A stretch of DNA of 5,171 nt from an uncultured Haemophilus sp. (GTDB lineage: Bacteria > Pseudomonadota > Gammaproteobacteria > Enterobacterales > Pasteurellaceae). The stretch covers positions 1 to 5,171 of the forward strand of contig NZ_CALJRX010000038.1 of the NCBI RefSeq assembly GCF_937976265.1, written 5' to 3'. Below the pieces are notes generated by a model, which was given only the letters and a program-made list of their open reading frames with translations, searched no databases and was not told the origin of the DNA. Both the position numbers and the translations under genes were made by a program. Shown here piece by piece: positions 1 to 5,171 of this stretch; within the stretch, counting starts at the first letter, position 1, and each line of letters begins with the position of its first letter.

Positions 1-1099
1 TTGGTGTAATGCGTGGATCATCTTTAAGTTTGAAGTCTTTTTCCCATTCTAATCTCGCACTTTCATCCGTTGCTAAAAGTTTTTCTAACACTTCATCGGA
101 ATTATTTACCATTGTTCTAAACTTCAAGCATTTGAATTCCTTTTTATACTGCCCAATTCTTGGATGTCCATAAATAAAACTTCCACCATCTCTTTTAATT
201 ATAAAATAGAGAGGAATGCAGAATGGTAAGAGCAAAAGTAGAAGAAAAGATGCTGCGAATATATCAAAGATCCGCTTCATTATTTTAGATGAACGTTTGG
301 CCAAATTATTATTCACCCGAAAAAGCACCAATTCTTGGCTGAATAAAAAGGACATATCTGTACCATAGAGCGGAATACCGCGAAAGTCAGGAATGACAGA
401 GATCGAGCGACAACCTTTACGAATTAAATAGCGCAACCAAAAATCTTGCTTAACTTTATTTTCTTCATCAATCGCTAAAATAAACTGGGTAAATTCTGGT
501 GAGGCTAATTTCATCAGTAATTCTGGGTTGTGTCGCATAACAGGAATACCTTCAATAAACTCTGAATCATAATCCTCTGTCGTCACGAATAATTTAATAT
601 CAAATCCTAAATAAGACTCACTATTTAATGCATCAAAAACTTCTTTTGCATTACGACCATTGCCGATAATAATGGTATCTTTCAGATACATGCCTGTTTT
701 GATTAATAGCTTCTTCACCATAACTCGAGCAAATGGCAGCAAGACAAAAATACAACACCAAGTAACAGACCAAAAATAACGAGAAACATAAAGACGAGAA
801 AAAGCTACGATAGCAAGCTCAATAATAAACAGAATAACTAATGTTCTAAGAATCTCTTTTAACTCAAACCAAAATGGTTTTCGATATGTGTAATGACGTA
901 GCCTTATCCAAAACCATAACACGCCAACGATTGATATGCAGGCATGAATCAAGACATAAATATTAAATTCTTCTAATGGAAAATAAAAACGGCCATCCCT
1001 TGCGATATCTAACACATCATAAGCAATAAATAATGAGCTAAATAGCACGGACAAATCAGTCATTAAAAGGATAAATTTACACCATGTAATTCTATTCAT
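1..1099 (-). CDS. wbaP: Undecaprenyl-phosphate galactose phosphotransferase WbaP (3' end cut by window edge)
   Basis: This gene was read by hand translation: 366 codons are open from the ATG at 1099 to the left edge, without a stop. Full-length WbaP/RfbP proteins have about 470 residues, so about 100 are missing. The layout matches the family. There are hydrophobic segments near residues 9-26, 47-65, 86-105 and 108-125, then a Rossmann-like middle domain from about 141 (IIIGNGRN). The family signature VIPDFRGIPLYGTDMSFLFS lies near 235-254. The C-terminal transferase domain starts near 275 with a proline-containing hydrophobic stretch (about 285-300) that fits the re-entrant membrane helix, followed by LKFRTM (325-330) and DPRIT (361-365). 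The catalytic Asp-Glu pair expected shortly after DPRIT falls outside the window. Known WbaP enzymes transfer galactose-1-phosphate from UDP-Gal to undecaprenyl phosphate, the first step of O-unit synthesis; a glucose-1-phosphate preference cannot be excluded. The start is supported by AAGAG overlapping the upstream stop codon. It lies 9 bases after the DUF4422 gene and is probably co-transcribed with it. Confidence 0.95.
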   Translation of the reverse strand, partial: MNRITWCKFILLMTDLSVLFSSLFIAYDVLDIARDGRFYFPLEEFNIYVLIHACISIVGVLWFWIRLRHYTYRKPFWFELKEILRTLVILFIIELAIVAFSRLYVSRYFWSVTWCCIFVLLPFARVMVKKLLIKTGMYLKDTIIIGNGRNAKEVFDALNSESYLGFDIKLFVTTEDYDSEFIEGIPVMRHNPELLMKLASPEFTQFILAIDEENKVKQDFWLRYLIRKGCRSISVIPDFRGIPLYGTDMSFLFSQELVLFRVNNNLAKRSSKIMKRIFDIFAASFLLLLLLPFCIPLYFIIKRDGGSFIYGHPRIGQYKKEFKCLKFRTMVNNSDEVLEKLLATDESARLEWEKDFKLKDDPRITP

Positions 1100-1108
1100 G
1101 ATTAACTC

Positions 1109-1879
1109 TTACTTTAAAAACTTCCGTTTTAACAGATTAAGTCCTTTTTTAATCAAATTCTCACCCTCTAAATTTACAACAGGAAGATATTTTACATTTA
1201 GTTGATTATATAGAATCCAAACATTAAATAAACGTTCTGCAATAAACCCAAACACTCTTTTTTGATAATTATCATACTGAGTAACATCTATGCGCTTCTC
1301 TAATTCAAACAAAATAGAGAAAAGCCAGTGGCAGTATTCTGATGCTTTTTCTGATGACATCACAAACATATTGTAGAGATGTAGCTTACGACCTTGCATC
1401 ACGGCATCAAAACTCTCTAAATATTCAGGTTGCAATTCAGTAATAACATCTCTTGTGAGATCAAGATCTTTGATATGATGTGCATGTTGGTAATGAGCGT
1501 AAATTGATTCAATAAAATAATTCCGTTTTCGCGGTAAAATTACATCATATTTCTCTAAAATGGTTAACAGTTCTGACTCTGAAGCAATTTGTTTTTTCTT
1601 CAAATATAATGCTTTACCCGCAAAATAGCGGCGATAATGTACCAACCCAACATATTGATTATTTTCAAACACACCGTTTTTCCAAGCCCAATAAAGCCCT
1701 GTCAGCTCACAAAAACTACTGTTTTTCTCAGCAATATTTATACCTGAATTATCTCGGTAAAAGACCTCATTTTTTAGACCGATTGCAATCTTTCCACCTA
1801 CAAACAGCGGGCGATAACATGCTGAATGCGGAAATTCATAGTCTTTATGCGTAATCACTAATACAGTAAGCTTTTGCAT
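1109..1879 (-). CDS. DUF4422 polysaccharide biosynthesis protein, probable glycosyltransferase
   Basis: This 256-residue protein is a close match in length and motifs to the DUF4422 family found in capsule, O-antigen and exopolysaccharide clusters. Visible landmarks are an N-terminal strand TVLVITHKDY (5-14), CELTGLYWAWKN (57-68), the hallmark VGLVHYRRYF (77-86), VILPRKRNYF (113-122), NMFVMS (170-175), YDNYQKRVFGFIAERLFNVW (202-221), and a basic C-terminus (244-256) that could touch the membrane. No signal peptide or membrane span is evident, so it is probably a cytoplasmic enzyme at the inner leaflet. The family is treated as glycosyltransferases. From its place beside glf and wbaP I infer that it adds one sugar of the repeat unit, but donor and linkage cannot be told from sequence. 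Its ATG follows the stop of the GT2 gene by one base (TAA-T-ATG), which suggests translational coupling. The only purine-rich ribosome-binding candidate, AAGGA, lies 14 bases upstream, inside the preceding gene. Confidence 0.88.
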   Translation of the reverse strand: MQKLTVLVITHKDYEFPHSACYRPLFVGGKIAIGLKNEVFYRDNSGINIAEKNSSFCELTGLYWAWKNGVFENNQYVGLVHYRRYFAGKALYLKKKQIASESELLTILEKYDVILPRKRNYFIESIYAHYQHAHHIKDLDLTRDVITELQPEYLESFDAVMQGRKLHLYNMFVMSSEKASEYCHWLFSILFELEKRIDVTQYDNYQKRVFGFIAERLFNVWILYNQLNVKYLPVVNLEGENLIKKGLNLLKRKFLK

Positions 1880-1880
1880 A

Positions 1881-2810
1881 TTATTTTAAGTAATCCTTGT
1901 GATGAGAAAAGTCATTAGTCAACCCATGCCACATTGCACGCCAAGCAAATAGTAAACGAGAAAAACTTGGCTGAGTAAATGCATAAAACCAAGTCGTTTT
2001 CACAAAAAAAGCTAGAGCATAAATAAACCCTTTATGCTTGGCAAAAGTAGCAATTGTATTACGACAAAAACAATATTGTTTTAAATCTGAATGTGCATTA
2101 TTAAACCGTAATTTACCAAAAAACATTGGTTCTGATATAGAGCTTGCAATAGGATGGTAAAATAATGCATCAATCACTGTCAAAATATTAGCACGGTATG
2201 CCTCTGCACGCATTGTATATTCTCTCTCATCTCCCCAAATAAAGTATTCCTGCATAGGAAATCCCATTTGTTGGACAAGATCTCTTCCGATTAATGTACC
2301 ATTAAAAGGCAATACTGTATCCTTAATTTGATTATCTATTTTTAAAGATTTAGGGATATCAGAGTAATGGTCAATTACTTGTAAACTATTTGGCAACCGC
2401 AAGCTAAAACTTAGTTTTTCCTTGCCTTCACAATCAATCACAATAGGGCCAATATAGCAATTATGAGATATATAAGGTAAAAGCTTTTCCAAACATGTTT
2501 CAGCTGGAAATCCATCATCATCCATCAACCAAATATAATCAAAACCTTGTTCAAACGCATACTTGATCCCTTCATGGAATCCACCTGCACCGCCCATATT
2601 CTCGGGCAAAGTGAGTAAAGTAAAAGCATCATTATTTGTCCAACCATGCTCACCTAAAAAATCAGCTGTGCCATCAGTACTGGCATTATCAATCACCACA
2701 ATATGAGTTAAAGGATGTGTTTGGGCTTTCAGTGCATTTAAACAATTTAATAATAATGCTTTGCGGTTAAACGTCACCACCACTGCACAAATTGATTTTT
2801 CAGTATGCAT
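1881..2810 (-). CDS. GlfT1-like family 2 glycosyltransferase, probable galactofuranosyltransferase
   Basis: This 309-residue protein has a GT-A fold of CAZy family GT2. Visible motifs are the nucleotide-binding start VVVTFNRK (10-17), VIDNASTDGT (39-48), ENMGGAGGFHEG (70-81), the metal-binding DXD-type motif WLMDDDG (94-100), PFNGTLIG (168-175), the acidic FIWGDERE (190-197) that should hold the catalytic base, and FYHP (217-220). The order and wording, mainly NxGGAGGF, WLxDDDG, FNG, FxxGDExE and HP, closely follow mycobacterial GlfT1 as I recall it. That enzyme adds the first galactofuranose residues to the galactan linker. By analogy this one would use UDP-Galf made by the neighbouring glf product to add Galf to a lipid-linked acceptor. 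The C-terminal part (about 262-300) is rich in aromatic and basic residues and may bind the membrane. A rhamnosyltransferase of the same family is the main alternative. The start has only a weak ribosome-binding site (GAG, 7 bases upstream). Confidence 0.88.
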   Translation of the reverse strand: MHTEKSICAVVVTFNRKALLLNCLNALKAQTHPLTHIVVIDNASTDGTADFLGEHGWTNNDAFTLLTLPENMGGAGGFHEGIKYAFEQGFDYIWLMDDDGFPAETCLEKLLPYISHNCYIGPIVIDCEGKEKLSFSLRLPNSLQVIDHYSDIPKSLKIDNQIKDTVLPFNGTLIGRDLVQQMGFPMQEYFIWGDEREYTMRAEAYRANILTVIDALFYHPIASSISEPMFFGKLRFNNAHSDLKQYCFCRNTIATFAKHKGFIYALAFFVKTTWFYAFTQPSFSRLLFAWRAMWHGLTNDFSHHKDYLK

Positions 2811-2828
2811 AATTGACTCAATTTTATT

Positions 2829-2863
2829 TAAACAAAAGCCATATACAAAATCGTATATGGCTT
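2829..2863 (-). terminator. Intrinsic terminator between glf and the GlfT1-like gene
   Basis: Two perfectly complementary 11-base arms (2836-2846 and 2853-2863; AAGCCATATAC on the minus strand) enclose a 6-base loop, GATTTT. On the minus strand the hairpin runs directly into TTTTGTTT. The T-rich side is only on the minus strand, so it should stop transcripts leaving glf. It lies 20 bases after the glf stop codon and 25 bases before the next ATG. Its efficiency is unknown; it may act as partial attenuation within the cluster. Confidence 0.82.
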
Positions 2864-2882
2864 GATGATCGACTCGCGATAC

Positions 2883-4031
2883 TTAATCCATATTCACATA
2901 GAATGGTTTAAGTGCGGTCTGTTTTTCTAACGATTCTTTCACAACATCCGCTGTTTCTAAGGCTTCTTTAATCGTTACATCCATATCTAAATAACGATAA
3001 GTCCCTAAACGACCGACGAAAGTCACTTGCGTTTCTTTGTTCGCTTTTTCAACATATTGTTGTAAAAGTGCTTTATCTTTCACTAAACGAATCGGGTAAT
3101 ACGGAATATCATTTTCACCACATAAACGGCTGAATTCACGATAACAAATTGTTTTCTCGTGTTGTTCCCATGGCGCAAAATGTTTATGTTCTGAAATACG
3201 AGTATACGGAACCTCTTCATCACCATAGTTAATTACCGCATTACCTTGGAAATCACCTTCATCACGGAATGCTTCAAAATCTAAGGTGCGATAACCTAAG
3301 CGACCCAATTCAAATCCAAAGTATGCATCTAACGGACCTGACCAGAAAATATGATCAAATTCTGCTTTCATTGATTCAGCAAATGGCGTATTTAAACGCA
3401 CTTCAATATTTTCATGATCTAAAATCGCTTCTACAATTTGCGTATAACCTTCTTTCGGCATACCTTGGAATTTATGTGCAAAGTAGTTATCATCATAGTT
3501 AAAACGCACAGGTAAGCGTTTTAAAATACTTGCAGGTAGCTCTTTTGGCTCAACACCCCATTGTTTTTTCGTGTAACCATAGAAGAAAGCTTTATACAAA
3601 TCCTTACCGACAAAGCGCATTGCTTGCTCTTCAAAGGTTTGCGGATCAGTAATAGACAAATCTGCTTGCGCCTCAATTAACGCTTTTGCTTCTTTCGGTG
3701 AGCACGTTTTGCCAAAGAATTGGTTAATCGTATGCAAGTTAATTGGGAGAGAATACACCGCACCTTGGCTAATCGTTTTTACACGATTAACAAACGGCAT
3801 AAACTCACCAAAATTGTTCACATAATTCCATACTCGCTCATTATCAGTATGGAAAATATGTGGGCCATAAACATGCACCATCACATTTGTTTCAGCATCA
3901 CGTTCAGAGTGACAGTTACCTGCCACATGGCGACGAGAATCGATAACAACGGTTTTATAACCTTTCTCTGCTAATTCGCGAGCGATAACAGCGTTGGAGA
4001 AGCCTGCGCCTACTAATAAGAATTTTTTCAT
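2883..4031 (-). CDS. glf: UDP-galactopyranose mutase
   Basis: This 382-residue flavoenzyme interconverts UDP-galactopyranose and UDP-galactofuranose, the only known source of the Galf donor. It is complete and slightly longer than E. coli Glf (367). Landmarks are the FAD-binding LLVGAGFSNAVIA (5-17), VVIDSRRHVAGN (28-39), YGPHIFHT (55-62), GYTKKQWG (152-159), KRLPVRFNYDDNYF (171-184), FQGNAVINY (261-269), VPYTRISEHKHF (274-285), IPYYP (309-313) and VGRLGTYRYLDMD (339-351). By my alignment the substrate-contacting residues known from Klebsiella and E. coli enzymes are present as Arg172, Tyr183, Arg279, Tyr347 and Asp349, so it should be active. The start is supported by AAAAGG, 9 bases before the ATG. 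It begins 13 bases after the GlfT2-like gene, and its products would feed both Galf-transferase-like neighbours. The last dozen residues form a tail beyond the conserved core and contain the uptake signal, read as Thr-Ala-Leu. Sampled stretches of the gene have higher GC content than its neighbours. Confidence 0.98.
   Translation of the reverse strand: MKKFLLVGAGFSNAVIARELAEKGYKTVVIDSRRHVAGNCHSERDAETNVMVHVYGPHIFHTDNERVWNYVNNFGEFMPFVNRVKTISQGAVYSLPINLHTINQFFGKTCSPKEAKALIEAQADLSITDPQTFEEQAMRFVGKDLYKAFFYGYTKKQWGVEPKELPASILKRLPVRFNYDDNYFAHKFQGMPKEGYTQIVEAILDHENIEVRLNTPFAESMKAEFDHIFWSGPLDAYFGFELGRLGYRTLDFEAFRDEGDFQGNAVINYGDEEVPYTRISEHKHFAPWEQHEKTICYREFSRLCGENDIPYYPIRLVKDKALLQQYVEKANKETQVTFVGRLGTYRYLDMDVTIKEALETADVVKESLEKQTALKPFYVNMD
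2910..2918 (+). other. DNA uptake signal sequence, Hin type
   Basis: AAGTGCGGT is a perfect match to the 9-base core recognised by the competence machinery of Haemophilus influenzae and related Pasteurellaceae. On the plus strand it is followed by C and then a T-rich run (TGTTTTTC), which resembles the AT-rich flank of the extended consensus. It lies inside the 3' end of glf, where it is read as ACC GCA CTT (Thr-Ala-Leu). It is the only perfect copy I found in the window on either strand. Confidence 0.88.
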
Positions 4032-4044
4032 AAATATTTACCTT

Positions 4045-5171
4045 TTATTTATCTTGCTTAAATTGTTTTTTCCAAAATTCCGCACTGGTTAATTCATCAT
4101 AAGATGATTCATACTCTTTTTTAAGAGAATCATAATTCTTATATAAATTAAACGCAGCTTTAGTATATCTAATTAAATAACTAAAGAATTTTTTCTTATC
4201 ATGCTCAAGAATAAAACCCTTTTGAGTTGGCCAATGGATATAAAGCACTTTTTTATAACGATAAACTTCTCTTAAATTACCGCCAAATCCTTTAGGTTGC
4301 CACACCATACCTTTTTTAAAAAATACTTTTGGTAAAATATGTCCATTTAATGTTGCCCAACGGAATAATCGAGCAAAAAGTCTTTCCTCTGGTTTACCCC
4401 AAATAACATTTGACGAAATCTCATAAGGAATATCGATAACTTTTTCAGCAGAAATTATTTTTTGAATTTCAGGTCGTCTTTCAGACATACTAACATTCTG
4501 TTCCCAGAAAGACTTTCCTTTCATCACATCTTCCATCGCTAGAATAGAAGCCAATGCTGTTTCATATTGATACGCCAATAGATTTTTTAGGCACATTCTA
4601 GCGGTTGTTTTTATCACATCTTTTGCATTTCCTCGAACCAAATTATGTAAATAATGCATAATGTGATAACGAGTATCTAAATAATGAGGTAATGGTCCAT
4701 TTTTTAATGAGAAATCTTCTTGCCATGAAGAAATACCATTTAATGTTAAAATTTTAAAATCGTGAACTAAACTAAATCCAGAATCATCCCCTCGTACAAA
4801 ATAAGGGAAAGCATAATGCTTCACCTCTGATAATGGAAACGCAAAGAACCACCAACCACCATAATCAATATGCTCTTCTTGCTCATTGATTAATAAAGAA
4901 TGAACCTCTCTTAGATCTAGGTTCGGTTTAACCGCTTTACATACACCATCAAATTTTGCCCCATTTTCAAATTGACGGAACATTTCTGCTTCTCTAAGCA
5001 TAGCTCCAGCTAATGCTGTCTTATGGTCTAATGCATGCTCTAAGAAAGATATTGTACGCTTAATGCCTTCAACCTCACATGAGGCGTCATCATCCATAAA
5101 CAAACAGTGAGTATAACTACCGTTTTCTTTAAGATGCATTAAACCTCGAGTAAATCCACCTGAACCACCTA
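4045..5171 (-). CDS. GlfT2-like galactofuranosyltransferase (5' end cut by window edge)
   Basis: The frame stays open to the right edge, giving at least 374 residues. Ten codons precede the first in-window ATG and read GGSGGFTRGL, the conserved lead-in to the catalytic DDD, so that ATG (5137-5139) is internal. Numbering from that Met, landmarks are FMDDDAS (14-20), DYGGWWFFAFP (92-102), YFVRGDDSGF (113-122) and SWQEDFSLK (138-146). Order and wording follow mycobacterial GlfT2, a GT2-family UDP-Galf transferase of about 640 residues: DDD as metal and donor site, WW in the active site, DD with the catalytic base. The region after 150 (helical, aromatic-basic) fits the GlfT2 C-terminal domain. 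The N-terminal domain is missing only because of the window edge. The expected metal-ligand His is Gln140 here (codon 4720-4722). I infer transfer of Galf onto a lipid-linked glycan, with one or several additions not predictable. It ends 13 bases before glf, its presumed donor supplier. Confidence 0.87.
   Translation of the reverse strand, partial: GGSGGFTRGLMHLKENGSYTHCLFMDDDASCEVEGIKRTISFLEHALDHKTALAGAMLREAEMFRQFENGAKFDGVCKAVKPNLDLREVHSLLINEQEEHIDYGGWWFFAFPLSEVKHYAFPYFVRGDDSGFSLVHDFKILTLNGISSWQEDFSLKNGPLPHYLDTRYHIMHYLHNLVRGNAKDVIKTTARMCLKNLLAYQYETALASILAMEDVMKGKSFWEQNVSMSERRPEIQKIISAEKVIDIPYEISSNVIWGKPEERLFARLFRWATLNGHILPKVFFKKGMVWQPKGFGGNLREVYRYKKVLYIHWPTQKGFILEHDKKKFFSYLIRYTKAAFNLYKNYDSLKKEYESSYDELTSAEFWKKQFKQDK

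Noticed and set aside
1609..1854. Plus-strand open frame of 81 codons
   Set aside because: It lies wholly antisense to the well-supported DUF4422 gene and has no recognisable motif.
3269..3502. Plus-strand open frame of 77 codons
   Set aside because: It is antisense to glf and resembles no family; it is a shadow of the conserved frame.
3757..3765. Second uptake signal (ACCGCACCT)
   Set aside because: It differs by one base from the core and its flank is not T- or A-rich in the expected pattern. It falls in codons for the conserved GAVYSLP segment of glf, so chance is likely.
3720..3974. Plus-strand open frame of 84 codons
   Set aside because: It is antisense to the conserved FAD-binding and substrate regions of glf, with no recognisable domain.
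4079..4087. Possible degenerate uptake signal (TCCGCACTG)
   Set aside because: It has two mismatches to the 9-base core, too weak to call.
4308..4323. T6/A6 run and other six-base homopolymers as phase-variation tracts
   Set aside because: No homopolymer or tandem repeat is long enough to suggest slippage, and the frames read through intact.
5137..5139. ATG as the start codon of the GlfT2-like gene
   Set aside because: The frame is open upstream to the window edge and encodes GGSGGFTRGL, a conserved part of the family. The true start lies outside the window.

Overview
The window looks like part of a surface-polysaccharide (O-antigen, capsule or exopolysaccharide) cluster from a member of the Pasteurellaceae. 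The evidence is AT-rich coding sequence, the glycan gene content, and one perfect 9-base Hin-type DNA uptake signal (AAGTGCGGT, 2910-2918). That signal points to the Haemophilus / Aggregatibacter / Pasteurella / Histophilus side of the family rather than the Actinobacillus pleuropneumoniae side, whose variant I did not find. The species cannot be fixed from this window.

All five genes lie on the minus strand and are read from right to left. In order of transcription they are: (1) a GlfT2-like galactofuranosyltransferase whose 5' end lies beyond the right edge (4045-5171); (2) glf, UDP-galactopyranose mutase (2883-4031); (3) a 72-bp gap holding a strong intrinsic terminator hairpin; (4) a GlfT1-like family 2 glycosyltransferase (1881-2810); (5) a DUF4422 polysaccharide-synthesis protein (1109-1879); (6) the sugar-phosphate transferase wbaP, whose 3' end lies beyond the left edge (1-1099). 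Gaps other than the terminator gap are 1 to 13 bases, so the genes look like one transcription unit or two adjoining ones. There is no gene-free stretch over 300 bases, and I saw no RNA gene, insertion sequence, CRISPR array or phase-variable simple repeat.

A coherent pathway can be inferred. WbaP would load galactose-1-phosphate onto undecaprenyl phosphate at the inner membrane. Glf would convert UDP-galactopyranose to UDP-galactofuranose. The two Galf-transferase-like enzymes would use that donor, and the DUF4422 protein would probably add another sugar. A Glf with both a GlfT1-like and a GlfT2-like enzyme resembles the toolkit of the mycobacterial cell-wall galactan, here joined to a WbaP-type start.

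The points most worth a second look are a His-to-Gln change at the expected metal-ligand position of the GlfT2-like enzyme, the terminator in mid-cluster, and the contrast between glf (higher GC, carrying the uptake signal) and its more AT-rich glycosyltransferase neighbours.
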